A DNA stretch of 32,573 nt from an uncultured Finegoldia sp. (lineage in GTDB: Bacteria > Bacillota > Clostridia > Tissierellales > Peptoniphilaceae). Positions 14,821-23,509 of this stretch are shown piece by piece. A model generated the notes under the pieces. That model was not told where the DNA came from. It ran no database searches and worked only from the letters and a program-made list of their open reading frames with translations. Made by a program: the position numbers and the translations under genes. Every line of letters starts with the position of its first letter. Position 1 is the stretch's first letter. The stretch is taken from contig NZ_CAAFUQ010000071.1 in NCBI RefSeq assembly GCF_900766215.1, positions 1-32,573 of the forward strand, read 5' to 3'.

Positions 14821-16206
14821 CATATTCAAAATTTCATTGTAGAATTTAATAAATCTCTCTAAAGATTCAATATCTAATCTTTCTTTTGTTGTGTGTACAT
14901 CGTGCATTGTAGGTCCAATTGAAATGCAGTCAATTTTTTTATATTTTTCTGCAAACACTCCACATTCAAGTCCAGCGTGGATTACTTTAACATCTACTTC
15001 TTTGTCGTTTACTTTTGAGAAAGCTTTCTTTGCAACTTCCATCAACTCTGATTTTTCATTGAATTCCCAAGTAGGATAATAATTGTAATCGAAGGCAGTT
15101 GCATTGTGTTTTTCCGCTTTTGAAACTATATCTTCTCGTAGCGCTACTAATTTGTCATGATTTGAAGATCGTGTAGATAATATGATTTCGAATTTATCGT
15201 CCAAAGAATTTACAATCGCCAAGTTACAAGATGTTTCGACTGTTTCATCAAGTCCTTCAATGTAAGAAATCACACCAGAGTTTAATTCTCCAATTAAACC
15301 AGATAAATTTTCTGTTGTATTTTTATCTAAGCATTTTTGGGGACTAACATCCTCAATTAAAAGCCTCAAATCCTTATCAAAGTCTTCCAAATCAACCTTA
15401 GATATAAATTCTTCTGATTTTTTGTTAAGAGAGTCAGTGGATTCATCTGTAGATATGATTATTTCTGCATTTGTAGGAATAGCGTTGTCCTTTGATCCAG
15501 CTTTGAAATCACAGATATAATAATCATCTAATGATTCCAAGAATTTAAACACAACCTTGATTGCATTTTTGTGGTTCTTATCAATTTCCATTCCAGAGTG
15601 TCCACCTTTAAGCCCTTTTACAGAAATTTTGTAAAAATTGGACAAGCTTTCTGAACCGTAGTTTTTGTTTATTTCAACATTGACATTTTCCCCACCACTG
15701 CTACCTACAATCAATTCATTTTCATCTTCTGAATCTATGTTAATGAAATATTTTCCAGACAAATCAAAATCGAAATTCATCGCACCACTCATATCGACTT
15801 CTTCACTTGTAGTCACCACAGCCTCTATTTGGGGAAGTTTGTAATTGGATGTCAAAGTAGCCATAGCTATGGCAAGTCCAATTCCATTGTCTGCCCCAAG
15901 GCTTGTCTTGTCAGCAAACATGAAGCCATCTTTTTCCATGATTTTGATTCCATCGTTAAAATCATAATCTTCATCAGAAACACAAACCATATCCATGTGT
16001 GCTTGTAGAATTATTCCTGGTTTGTCTTCCAAACTTTTGTCTGATTCTCTTTTAATGTAGATATTGTTGAATTTATCCCTTTTGCACTCTAAATTGTTAT
16101 TATGAGCAAAGTTTTCCAAATAATCTGAGATTTTTTCTTCATGCTTTGAGCATCTATTTATTTTAGAGAAATCTCTAAAATAATTTAATACAGTATTCTT
16201 ATCCAC
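14809..16206 (-). CDS. pepD: Aminoacyl-histidine dipeptidase (PepD, M20 metallopeptidase)
   Basis: 465-aa cytosolic dipeptidase with two metal ions. The M20 ligands are visible in order: H and D in ILQAHMDMVC (near 80), D in LGADNGIG, the Glu pair in TTSEEVDMSGA, D in INIDSEDENELIVG, and the late His in MHDVHTTKERLDI. GGHSGMEID and HAGLECG match PepD. Length fits PepD (485 aa in E. coli). The start is a GTG at 16206 whose first base is also the last base of the yqeY TAG stop; AGGTG sits five bases ahead, so translation is coupled. It releases amino acids from imported peptides, sensible for a peptide-fermenting anaerobe. Confidence 0.94.
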   Translation of the reverse strand: MDKNTVLNYFRDFSKINRCSKHEEKISDYLENFAHNNNLECKRDKFNNIYIKRESDKSLEDKPGIILQAHMDMVCVSDEDYDFNDGIKIMEKDGFMFADKTSLGADNGIGLAIAMATLTSNYKLPQIEAVVTTSEEVDMSGAMNFDFDLSGKYFINIDSEDENELIVGSSGGENVNVEINKNYGSESLSNFYKISVKGLKGGHSGMEIDKNHKNAIKVVFKFLESLDDYYICDFKAGSKDNAIPTNAEIIISTDESTDSLNKKSEEFISKVDLEDFDKDLRLLIEDVSPQKCLDKNTTENLSGLIGELNSGVISYIEGLDETVETSCNLAIVNSLDDKFEIILSTRSSNHDKLVALREDIVSKAEKHNATAFDYNYYPTWEFNEKSELMEVAKKAFSKVNDKEVDVKVIHAGLECGVFAEKYKKIDCISIGPTMHDVHTTKERLDIESLERFIKFYNEILNMLTN

Positions 16207-16652
16207 TACGCACCTATAATCTCTTCAACTACTTTATTAACTGTCTTACCGTCAGTGAATTTTCCGTATTCTCCCATGACGTATTTCATTATTTGTCCTC
16301 TCGACTTATTTGATTTTTCAAGGGAGTTTTCTTCCATGAATTTTTCTATAATTTCTTTTAATTTATCTTCAGATAACTGTTCTGGAAGATATGATTTAAT
16401 AATTTCTATTTTTTGTTTTGTTTCTTCAATCGCTTCAACTCTATCTTGTGGAGTTTGTTCCAATGTATCCATTGTTTGTTTCAATTCTTTTTTAACAAAA
16501 GCTAATTGTTCTTCGTCTGTCAAATCTCTTTTCTTTTCTTTTTGTTCCAATAAAATGTTGCTCATAATCAAAGAAATAACTCCGGATTTAACTTTATCCT
16601 TGTTCTTCATAGCTAACATTTTGTCTTTTCTTAATTTTTCAATTGTACTCAT
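16206..16652 (-). CDS. yqeY: GatB/YqeY domain protein
   Basis: 148 aa, almost wholly helical, belonging to the YqeY family that resembles the C-terminal tRNA-binding part of the GatB amidotransferase subunit. Diagnostic segments: the N-terminal LRKDKMLAMKNKDKVKSGVISLIMSNI, LPEQLSEDKLKEIIEKFM, and SRGQIMKYVMGEYGKFTDGKTVNKVV. The molecular role is not established. The ATG at 16652 follows TTAGGAG; an in-frame TTG at 16670 would include that ribosome site in the coding region and is rejected. The upstream PAP2 gene's stop codon overlaps this ribosome site. Confidence 0.92.
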   Translation of the reverse strand: MSTIEKLRKDKMLAMKNKDKVKSGVISLIMSNILLEQKEKKRDLTDEEQLAFVKKELKQTMDTLEQTPQDRVEAIEETKQKIEIIKSYLPEQLSEDKLKEIIEKFMEENSLEKSNKSRGQIMKYVMGEYGKFTDGKTVNKVVEEIIGA

Positions 16653-16662
16653 AATTTCACTC

Positions 16663-17292
16663 CTAACCAAAAATAAATGTAAAATAATAATTCATTTTGA
16701 ACATATATATAGACCAATATGCACATATTAGCCCAATAAAACTACCTATTACGACATCCGTAAACCAATGTACTCCCAAAATAATTCTGGAAATGGCAAT
16801 CATAAACGCAAACACAATGGCAATCAACATCGTCACGAAGAAAAATTTATATCCATAACTTAGCACATAAGCAATCGTCAAATAAAAGCTCATACTAACA
16901 CATGAATGTCCACTTGGAAAAGAATATCCCATATAATTGATACCGGTTGTAACTTTTGGTCTTTTTCTTCTAAATATAAATTTTAAAGTGTGAACCGCTA
17001 TAACACTTAGCATAACGCTCATAATTATAGCTGATGCTGATACATAGTTATGCTGACTTACAGTGAAAAAAACTATTGGAATGCTTATAATCATAAGTGT
17101 TTCAACATTTCCAAACTTCGTAATTTTTGCCATCATCGCAATAAGGGAATTATGTCCCATTTTAGTAAAATGTTCCTTTAATCTTCTATCCAAATTTGTT
17201 TCGTTGTCTTTTAATACAACAAATCCAAGAAAAAAAGTAATCGATAACAGAACAATGCTACTTATTATTACAAACCAATCGTATTTATTCAT
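16663..17292 (-). CDS. PAP2 family membrane phosphatase (first copy)
   Basis: 209 aa with about six membrane helices and the complete type 2 phosphatidic acid phosphatase signature: KFIFRRKRP, FPSGHS and SRIILGVHWFTD, carrying the catalytic His residues and the phosphate-binding Arg/Lys. Such enzymes dephosphorylate lipid phosphates such as undecaprenyl pyrophosphate or phosphatidate at the outer face of the membrane. Which substrate applies cannot be told from sequence; a BcrC-like undecaprenyl pyrophosphatase is plausible given the peptide-antibiotic systems nearby. Ribosome site AAGGAAGG before the ATG. It heads the PAP2-yqeY-pepD run. Confidence 0.92.
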   Translation of the reverse strand: MNKYDWFVIISSIVLLSITFFLGFVVLKDNETNLDRRLKEHFTKMGHNSLIAMMAKITKFGNVETLMIISIPIVFFTVSQHNYVSASAIIMSVMLSVIAVHTLKFIFRRKRPKVTTGINYMGYSFPSGHSCVSMSFYLTIAYVLSYGYKFFFVTMLIAIVFAFMIAISRIILGVHWFTDVVIGSFIGLICAYWSIYMFKMNYYFTFIFG

Positions 17293-17325
17293 TTTTAATC
17301 CTTCCTTTAATACTTCATATTAAAT

Positions 17326-17334
17326 TTTATACCA
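17326..17334 (-). promoter_or_regulatory. Probable extended -10 promoter of the PAP2-yqeY-pepD operon
   Basis: TGG-TATAAA on the minus strand (TATAAA at 17326-17331), about 34 bases before the PAP2 ATG. The -35 is not clear. Confidence 0.5.
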
Positions 17335-17369
17335 ACCAAGTTCAAATGTATAGTAGGAAACTTCCAATA

Positions 17370-17403
17370 AAAAATGAACCATAAAAATAAATTTATAGTT
17401 CAT
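17370..17403 (-). terminator. Probable terminator after the second PAP2 gene
   Basis: Minus-strand ATGAAC and GTTCAT arms, extended by A/T pairing, followed by TTTTTTATT. The 5' arm contains the last codons and stop of the PAP2 gene. Confidence 0.6.
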
Positions 17404-18028
17404 CAAGATTTTTATTTGATTTTATTATATATTTTTCTGCTACAAAAATCGTAGCTAGATAACACACATATCCTACTAACATTCCAAAAAACACATCTGT
17501 TGGCCAATGCACTCCCACAACCAACCTACTAAAAGCAATTACAAATGGAATTATTCTCAAATAAATGAATTTGTAATTTTTCAAACTGCATAACAAATAA
17601 CTCAAAGTAAAATAAAAGCTTGTACTTACCAAACTATGACCGCTAACATAACTGTAACCACCTTGTTCTATTTTGAAAAAATCTAACGGCCTTACTCTCA
17701 CAAAACTATATTTGTACACATTCATAACTACAAGGCCAATTAAACAAGACATTAATGTTATTGAAAAAAATGAATTCTTGCCAATACGTTTTGAATAATA
17801 TAAGCTAATAGCTAATATCAAAAAATACGTGCTGAAATTTCCAAGTATTGTGAATGATTTGAAAATATAAAAAGTAAAATTATCTGTAAGATTTTGTGCA
17901 AAATTCATTATTTTCGGTTCGAATGAAAGACCCGATTGTTTTCTAATGAAAACCCCAAAAATCAACGAACCTACAAGAATTGCTGCCGATAAATATATTT
18001 TTTTCTCGTTTATTACTTTTCCAATCAT
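17393..18028 (-). CDS. PAP2 family membrane phosphatase (second, divergent copy)
   Basis: 211 aa, about six membrane helices, same family as the gene at 16663-17292. Signatures: KYSFVRVRP, YVSGHS (the usual Pro of PSGH is Val) and SRLVVGVHWPTD. The catalytic His residues and the Arg residues are retained, so activity is still likely. The two paralogues lie in tandem but differ widely, so the duplication is old or the copies arrived separately. Its ATG overlaps the stop of the molybdopterin-binding-domain gene by four bases (ATGA), so the two are translated together although their functions look unrelated. Confidence 0.9.
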   Translation of the reverse strand: MIGKVINEKKIYLSAAILVGSLIFGVFIRKQSGLSFEPKIMNFAQNLTDNFTFYIFKSFTILGNFSTYFLILAISLYYSKRIGKNSFFSITLMSCLIGLVVMNVYKYSFVRVRPLDFFKIEQGGYSYVSGHSLVSTSFYFTLSYLLCSLKNYKFIYLRIIPFVIAFSRLVVGVHWPTDVFFGMLVGYVCYLATIFVAEKYIIKSNKNLDEL

Positions 18029-19050
18029 AACCCTTTACCATACTCACAATTTGGGAAGTGACACTCTGAACATTGCATACAAAATCCACCATAACCCAAA
18101 CTATTAATCATATCTTTTGTAACTTTAATATTTGCAAAAATATAAGGCAAAATAATGTCGAAAACTGTAGATTTGTTAAACATCACACAACCTGGAAGTC
18201 CCATAATTGCAGTATTGTTTTTATAAGCTAGCATGAACATCGCTCCTGGTAGTACAGGAGAACCGTAAGTTATCACTTCTGCCTTGGAATCTTTTATAGC
18301 TTTTGGTGTCATATCATCTGGATCGACGCTCATTCCACCTGAAACCAAAATTATATCAGATTTGTTTTCTAATGCTTTGTTGATTTCTCGTGTAATATTT
18401 TCACTATTATCGTCGACTATGACGTGATTTATTACTTCACAATTGTAATCCTTCATTTTTTGTTTTAACACAGGTCCAAATTGATCTTTGATAAGACCTT
18501 TGTACACTTCAGATCCAGTTGTAATGATTGAACATTTTTTTGTCTTATCAAATGGAATGATTTCCAAAATAGGAACACCATTCATTATTTTCTTCGCTTC
18601 GTCCATTATTTTTTCTTTTGTGAAAAGCGGGATAATTCTCATTCCAGCAATTTTTTGTCCTTTTCTTACTGGTTGATTGCCAAGAACAGTTGCAATGGAT
18701 ATGTCATCAATTGAATTTAACTTGAATAACCTATCTCTGTCGACTTTCAAAAATCCATCCACATCAGAAATTATTTCTATCTTGCCTTCTTTTATATCAG
18801 ATGAATGCATATGTTCATTAATACAAATATCTTTCAAAATAATTGCACAATCATTCTCGTGTAAATCATCATCTTCCAATTCCATAACATAAATATGTTC
18901 CTTGCCCATACTTAATAGAACAGGAATATCTTCTTCTGTAATAACGTGACCTTTTTTAAAAGCTCTTTCCTTAACCACGTCCTTTACAATTCTAGTCATA
19001 TCGTGCGGTAAAATATGACCTACCGCATCCTCAGTTCTAACTACTTTCAT
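18025..19050 (-). CDS. Molybdopterin-binding-domain (MoCF/MoeA-like) protein with C-terminal Cys cluster
   Basis: 341 aa. The central to late part is the MoaB/Mog fold used by MoeA, CinA and related proteins: SIITTGSEVYKG near 175, IILVSGGMSVDPDDMTPKAI near 235, and GAMFMLAYKNNTAIMGLPGCVMFN. The N-terminal half (to about 165) is not the MoeA domain I would expect in a full 400-aa MoeA. The tail has C324, C327, C330 and C335 in a CxxCxxCHFPNC-GKG arrangement, probably binding zinc or an iron-sulphur cluster. No molybdoenzyme or other molybdopterin gene is in the window, so its job is open. GAGGGG ribosome site, own promoter; ends overlapping the PAP2 gene. Confidence 0.85.
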   Translation of the reverse strand: MKVVRTEDAVGHILPHDMTRIVKDVVKERAFKKGHVITEEDIPVLLSMGKEHIYVMELEDDDLHENDCAIILKDICINEHMHSSDIKEGKIEIISDVDGFLKVDRDRLFKLNSIDDISIATVLGNQPVRKGQKIAGMRIIPLFTKEKIMDEAKKIMNGVPILEIIPFDKTKKCSIITTGSEVYKGLIKDQFGPVLKQKMKDYNCEVINHVIVDDNSENITREINKALENKSDIILVSGGMSVDPDDMTPKAIKDSKAEVITYGSPVLPGAMFMLAYKNNTAIMGLPGCVMFNKSTVFDIILPYIFANIKVTKDMINSLGYGGFCMQCSECHFPNCEYGKGL

Positions 19051-19078
19051 TTAAAAACCCCTCTTAATTGATATTCCT

Positions 19079-19087
19079 ATTTTATCA
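19079..19087 (-). promoter_or_regulatory. Probable extended -10 promoter of the MoCF-PAP2 operon
   Basis: TGA-TAAAAT on the minus strand (TAAAAT at 19079-19084), about 29 bases ahead of the ATG at 19050; no strong -35. Confidence 0.45.
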
Positions 19088-19115
19088 CGAAATCATTATT
19101 TTTTAAAACACACAA

Positions 19116-19141
19116 CGAAAAAACCGGAGTTTCCTCCAGTT
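19116..19141 (-). terminator. Terminator of the bce operon
   Basis: Minus-strand AACTGGAG-GAAA-CTCCGGTT (eight pairs, one G-T, GAAA tetraloop) followed by TTTTTT. The first base of the stem belongs to the bceB stop codon. Confidence 0.9.
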
Positions 19142-21096
19142 TATTCTTCTTCGCTTACCAAATCATAGTAGACGTTACTTGTTATTTTAAATATTATGAA
19201 ATACACCACAATTATTATAGCTACTGATATTGCAAATGGAATCGCAAATTCAGATATACTTCTTACCCCGAACAATCCCGATAATTGATACAACATTTTT
19301 GATGCAACAGCAGAGTGAATAACTGCCACAAAAAGCGGTAGGAAGAACATCCAATAAATTTGTTGTGATGATGTCTTTTTTATCATTTTGTTTGACAGTC
19401 CAACTTTTTTCATAGTTTGAATGTTTTTTCTATCTTCAATTCCTTCTGACAAATGCTTGTAATACGCAATTATAGAAGTTCCAATTAATAATACAAAACT
19501 TATGATGAACCCAATGTACAAGAATGCTCCAAACATAGTGTACACAGCGGACTTTGTTTCTTGTCTAGATACAAATTGAAGAGAATTGTCTTTTGAGATA
19601 AATTCTTTTCCATCTAGTTTTTTGTCCGAATCTAAAAAGTAAGATACCGCTACTTCTAATGGTTTATATCCTGCATCATTTTTCATTGGCATTTTGAAAT
19701 CATTGCAAAATCTTACCAAATCCTCATCAGTTTTCACTACGACGTAAAACATATCCACAGCAATATTTCTTCCTTCAAGCTCATCGATTTTTTTGAATTT
19801 ATAATCAGCACTTCCTAAAGTTATCTTATCTGATGTTATATATTTCATATAATTTGAATTCAATAAAATTTCTCCGTCGTTCAAAGAATAATTCTTGGAA
19901 AATTCATTGTTAAATGAATCCAAAGTTTGAATCATTATATAGACAGGCTTAGTATTATTCTTTCCCATTTTTGAAAATTTATTGCCTTCAAGGTTTGCAA
20001 ACATCATTGTACTCACTTGATAATAATCATTTTTAGGATTTGTTTTTTCTGTGATCATATTTTTCAATCTAGTTTTTTCTTTTTCGATATTTTTAGAAAA
20101 ATTCTTATCTGGTGTAATCGTCCCAGTCAATTTGTAATCTCTATTTACCGTTGAATCGACAACTTTTTCTGCACTGTTGTAGATCGCCATTGTAGTCGAC
20201 AACGATACTACAACTCCTGTGCACAAAATTGCAATACTAGCTAATCCGACTGCATTTGATTTCATTCTGTAAAGCATTCCAGAAACTGTAATAAAATTTT
20301 TCGATTTGTAGAAGAAATTCTTGTTTTTCTTTATCATTTTTAGTACAAAAATAGTTACTGCAACAAAACCAAAATACGTTCCAAACAATACAAGTAGACT
20401 TGCCACGAAAAACATCAATAAACTTTCTAAGCTTCCTTCGATTGTCAACGCAATGTAATAACCAATTGCAGTTAAAATTATTGCTAGAATGAAAAATACT
20501 ACTTTGACTTTTGGTTCAGATTCCGATTTTTGTCCTTTTGCAAATAAATCCCTAGTTGTAGCAGATTTTATATTCAATATATCGAAGATGAATGTTAAAA
20601 CGCTAATTACAAGATTAAATGTAAGTGATAATATAATTGCTTTGGTTGAGATTCCAAACTGCATTATACTGAAATTTTCTTGCATCAATTTTCCAACTGC
20701 CAAGAACAATACTTTTCCTAATGTAATCCCAAAAACAATTGTTAGGATTGAAATAATCACAAAAAATATCGACTTTTCTTTTAGCAAAATTCTATTGATG
20801 TGTTTGTTCTCCAATCCAAAAACACGATACAATCCAAATTCTTGAAATCTTCTTTTTATCAAAAACCTATTCGCATACATAATAATCGCAAATGTAAATA
20901 TCGATATTATAATCGATCCGAATACTATTATCGTTCCAAATTCGTCTTGTTGCATAACATATTTGTTATCTAATAAAGATATCATTATGAACAAAATCGC
21001 CACCATAATACTTGTTGACAAAATATATGGAATATTTACAATTTTGTTTGCTTTTAAGTTTTTGAGAGCAAATTTTGTAGATAACTTAGAATTCAT
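19141..21096 (-). CDS. bceB: BceB-type ABC permease for peptide-antibiotic sensing and resistance
   Basis: 651 aa with ten membrane helices in the BceB plan: one near 20-40, three pairs up to about 310, then a long extracytoplasmic domain (about 310-530) between helices 7 and 8, and three more helices at the end. FtsX-like segments around RFQEFGLYRVFGLENKHINRILLKEK and the last helices are typical. BceAB transporters remove peptide antibiotics from lipid II-cycle targets and report flux to the BceS kinase. It overlaps bceA by 11 bases and is followed by a terminator. The antibiotic sensed cannot be predicted. Confidence 0.93.
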   Translation of the reverse strand: MNSKLSTKFALKNLKANKIVNIPYILSTSIMVAILFIMISLLDNKYVMQQDEFGTIIVFGSIIISIFTFAIIMYANRFLIKRRFQEFGLYRVFGLENKHINRILLKEKSIFFVIISILTIVFGITLGKVLFLAVGKLMQENFSIMQFGISTKAIILSLTFNLVISVLTFIFDILNIKSATTRDLFAKGQKSESEPKVKVVFFILAIILTAIGYYIALTIEGSLESLLMFFVASLLVLFGTYFGFVAVTIFVLKMIKKNKNFFYKSKNFITVSGMLYRMKSNAVGLASIAILCTGVVVSLSTTMAIYNSAEKVVDSTVNRDYKLTGTITPDKNFSKNIEKEKTRLKNMITEKTNPKNDYYQVSTMMFANLEGNKFSKMGKNNTKPVYIMIQTLDSFNNEFSKNYSLNDGEILLNSNYMKYITSDKITLGSADYKFKKIDELEGRNIAVDMFYVVVKTDEDLVRFCNDFKMPMKNDAGYKPLEVAVSYFLDSDKKLDGKEFISKDNSLQFVSRQETKSAVYTMFGAFLYIGFIISFVLLIGTSIIAYYKHLSEGIEDRKNIQTMKKVGLSNKMIKKTSSQQIYWMFFLPLFVAVIHSAVASKMLYQLSGLFGVRSISEFAIPFAISVAIIIVVYFIIFKITSNVYYDLVSEEE

Positions 21097-21850
21097 TATC
21101 TACACCTCGATTGTTTATAACAGTCAATGACTCATTAATTCTCTCCATAAATTCTTTGTTGTCGCTATTTCCCTTGTAAATTTCATGGAACACAACGCCG
21201 TCTTTTATGAATATTACTCTGTTAGAAAACGAAGCTGCCTTCACAGAATGAGTTACCATCAATATAGTTTGTCCTAATTTATTGATTTTTGTGAATAAAT
21301 CAAGTATCATTTCTGATGATTTTGAATCCAATGCCCCTGTAGGTTCATCTGCCAATATCAAATCTGGCTTTGTAATCAAAGCTCTTGCAATCGCAATTCT
21401 TTGTCTTTGTCCACCACTAATCTCATAAGGATATTTGCCCACAAAAGATTCAATTCCTAACAAACCTTGAATTTCAGACAATCTTTGCTCCATTTCTTTT
21501 GGCTTATAATCTGAAAGTACCATTGGCAAAAATATATTGTCTTTGTTTGAGAAAATATCCAATAAATTAAAATCTTGAAATACAAATCCAAGCTTTTCCC
21601 TTCTGAACTTTGCAACTTCCGATTCTTTTAAAGTGGATATATCTTTGCCATTTAACACAACCTTGCCATTAGTTTGCTTGTCTAATGTTGATATTACATT
21701 AAGTAAAGTTGTTTTACCTGAACCTGATTCCCCCATTATTGCTATAAATTCATTCTTTTCTACAGAAAAATTCACATCTTTTAATGCTACTGTTTCTACA
21801 TTTTTCGTTTTGTATACTTTTCTTACGTTGTTTAATTCTAAAATATTCAT
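21086..21850 (-). CDS. bceA: BceA-type ABC ATPase
   Basis: 254 aa. Walker A GESGSGKTT, Q-loop FVFQDFNLLD, signature ISGGQRQRIAIARA, Walker B LILADEPTGALDSKS, H-loop MVTHS. The FNLLD run after the Q-loop is typical of the BceA/VraF group. It energises BceB. The start used is the ATG at 21850, with GGAGGGTG just ahead; an in-frame ATG four codons upstream lies before that ribosome site and is less likely. A perfect palindrome about 73 bases upstream is the likely BceR site. Confidence 0.94.
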   Translation of the reverse strand: MNILELNNVRKVYKTKNVETVALKDVNFSVEKNEFIAIMGESGSGKTTLLNVISTLDKQTNGKVVLNGKDISTLKESEVAKFRREKLGFVFQDFNLLDIFSNKDNIFLPMVLSDYKPKEMEQRLSEIQGLLGIESFVGKYPYEISGGQRQRIAIARALITKPDLILADEPTGALDSKSSEMILDLFTKINKLGQTILMVTHSVKAASFSNRVIFIKDGVVFHEIYKGNSDNKEFMERINESLTVINNRGVDNEF

Positions 21851-21922
21851 AACACCCTCCATAACTATATGTTAAATGAATTTAGAAAAAGTAGCATTTA
21901 TCTAAACTAACAAAAATCATCC

Positions 21923-21944
21923 AATCTTACAAATTTGTAAGATT
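21923..21944. promoter_or_regulatory. Perfect 22-bp palindrome, predicted BceR operator for bceAB
   Basis: An uninterrupted 11+11 inverted repeat whose core reads TTACA-AATT-TGTAA (21927-21940). This is an exact fit to the TNACA-N4-TGTAA site I recall for BceR-family regulators. It overlaps the bceS stop codon. Toward bceA it is followed by TTGGAT (a possible -35) and, 16 bases on, GATAAA. A weak hairpin (nine-pair stem, AATT loop) is an alternative reading, but the following T-run is displaced. Confidence 0.75.
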
Positions 21945-22830
21945 AGTTATTCACAATTATATAAAATTTACTACCTTGACCTACCACAGAGTCGACTTTC
22001 AATGTTATTTCCAGTTTATCTGCAATAGACTTTGCCAAATACAATCCCAAACCACTTGATTTTTGTTTTAATCTTCCATTAAATCCAGAATATCCTTTAT
22101 CAAAAATTCTATTGATATCTTCTTCTGGAATTCCTATTCCGTGATCTTCTATTAAAATCACAACAGCATTATCTTTTTTGAATGAATCTAAGATAATCTG
22201 TGAATTTTCAGAATATTTAATTGCATTAGAGAGGATTTGCTCCAATAAAACACTAAGCCATTTGCTATCAGTGATGCATTTTAAGCCATTTTTTCTAAAA
22301 TCCAAACTAATATGTGAGTTGATGAACAAAAGTGAGTATTTTTTGACTAAAATATTCAGCAAATTATCCACATCGACAACGCTTATATCCATGTCTTTTT
22401 CGTGCAAATTTAGCTTCAAATAATTTATAGCCATATTCGTGTAATTGTCGATTGATTTAAGTTGCATTTTCATTTCTGTATTATCTTCTGTCAAAATTTC
22501 CAAGCAGGTTATCGGAGTTTTAATCTGGTGTACCCACATAGAAAAATATTCTTGGATGTCTTTTTGCCAAGTAATATACTGATTTCTAAACGTTTCTATC
22601 TGTGTTTCCAAATCACGAATTCGTTCGTCTTTTGTTAAATTTTTTTGAAAATCAAAATATTTTATTATCAGATAAATCACAAATACTAAAAAACATATTT
22701 GAAATGCTTGTAAAAATATTTTTATGTTCACATTATTCAAAAATAAAACAATGAAAAACACTGCATGCATCAAAATAAAAAATATAATAGAATTGAGGTT
22801 TTTCTTAATAAAACTTTTTAATTTATCCAT
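21943..22830 (-). CDS. bceS: BceS-type intramembrane-sensing histidine kinase
   Basis: 295 aa from the ATG at 22830 (a GTG at 22839 is possible). Two membrane helices (about 14-32 and 38-58) separated by only a few extracytoplasmic residues, so there is no sensor domain, as in Bce-type kinases that read the transporter instead. The phosphorylated His101 lies in SMWVHQIKTPI. ATP-binding motifs: LEQILSNAIKYS (N-box), IEDHGIGIPEED (G1), and SSGLGLYLAKSIADKL (G2). It overlaps the end of bceR by eight bases and is followed by the bceAB control region. Confidence 0.93.
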   Translation of the reverse strand: MDKLKSFIKKNLNSIIFFILMHAVFFIVLFLNNVNIKIFLQAFQICFLVFVIYLIIKYFDFQKNLTKDERIRDLETQIETFRNQYITWQKDIQEYFSMWVHQIKTPITCLEILTEDNTEMKMQLKSIDNYTNMAINYLKLNLHEKDMDISVVDVDNLLNILVKKYSLLFINSHISLDFRKNGLKCITDSKWLSVLLEQILSNAIKYSENSQIILDSFKKDNAVVILIEDHGIGIPEEDINRIFDKGYSGFNGRLKQKSSGLGLYLAKSIADKLEITLKVDSVVGQGSKFYIIVNN

Positions 22831-23509
22831 TTCTTTCACTTTCTTGATTTAAATAATAACCAGAATATTTCTTCGTCAACAAAAAGTTCTCCAACCCAAG
22901 TTTGTGTAGTTTTTTTCTAATCCTATTGATGTTTACTGCTAGTGTATTATCATCTATAAAAAAATCATTCTGCCAACACTTGTCCATAAGTTTTTCCCTA
23001 GTTACAATTTCTCCTTTAGCTTCAAATAATGACTTCATAATAAGCATTTCTGTTTTGGTAAGATTAGTGTCCTTGCCTTTATATTCTAATCTAAATTCGT
23101 TAATATAAAGTATAGTATCATTAAAATCTAAGACACTTTTGATTGTATTATTTCCGTAATATCTCTTCATTATGGCATTTATTTTCACCATTAGTACATC
23201 AAAATTAAACGGTTTTGTAATATAATCATCTGCTCCCATTTGCATTCCCATTATTATATCCAAATCTTCTGATTTAGAAGATATGAAAATTATCGGAATA
23301 TCTGTTTCACTTCTTATCTTCTCACACCAAAAATATCCATTAAAACTAGGAAGTATAATATCCATCAAAATTATATCTGGATTAATTTTTTTGACATCCT
23401 CCATTATATCTATTCCAGAATTTGTGAATACTTCGTACTCCCAATTTTCTAGATACTTTTTAAGTGATTGTAAAATTATCTTATCATCTTCTATAATTAA
23501 AACCTTCAT
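22823..23509 (-). CDS. bceR: BceR-type response regulator (OmpR family)
   Basis: 228 aa from the ATG at 23509. Receiver domain: acidic pair D8-D9 in IIEDDKIIL, phosphorylated D50 in ILMDIILPSFNGY, and the Lys in DDYITKPF near 101. The C-terminal OmpR winged helix spans about 130-225 (LTKTEMLIMKSLFE, TREKLMDKCW, VNINRIRKKL). Activated by BceS, it should turn on bceAB through the palindrome at 21923-21944. The start is uncertain: an in-frame ATG at 23524 exists, neither has a good ribosome site, and a TATAAT six bases before 23509 would make the message leaderless. Confidence 0.92.
   Translation of the reverse strand: MKVLIIEDDKIILQSLKKYLENWEYEVFTNSGIDIMEDVKKINPDIILMDIILPSFNGYFWCEKIRSETDIPIIFISSKSEDLDIIMGMQMGADDYITKPFNFDVLMVKINAIMKRYYGNNTIKSVLDFNDTILYINEFRLEYKGKDTNLTKTEMLIMKSLFEAKGEIVTREKLMDKCWQNDFFIDDNTLAVNINRIRKKLHKLGLENFLLTKKYSGYYLNQESERNG

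Noticed and set aside
16255..16731. Plus-strand 158-codon open frame, the longest shadow
   Set aside because: Antisense to yqeY, which has clear family motifs, overlap-coupled spacing and a ribosome site; the shadow's Ser/Phe/Ile-rich translation is typical of reading AT-rich helix genes backwards.
21923..21944. Palindrome as an intrinsic terminator of bceS
   Set aside because: The repeat has no spacer loop of its own and the T-run begins several bases later; fit to the BceR consensus is far better. A minor attenuating effect is not excluded.
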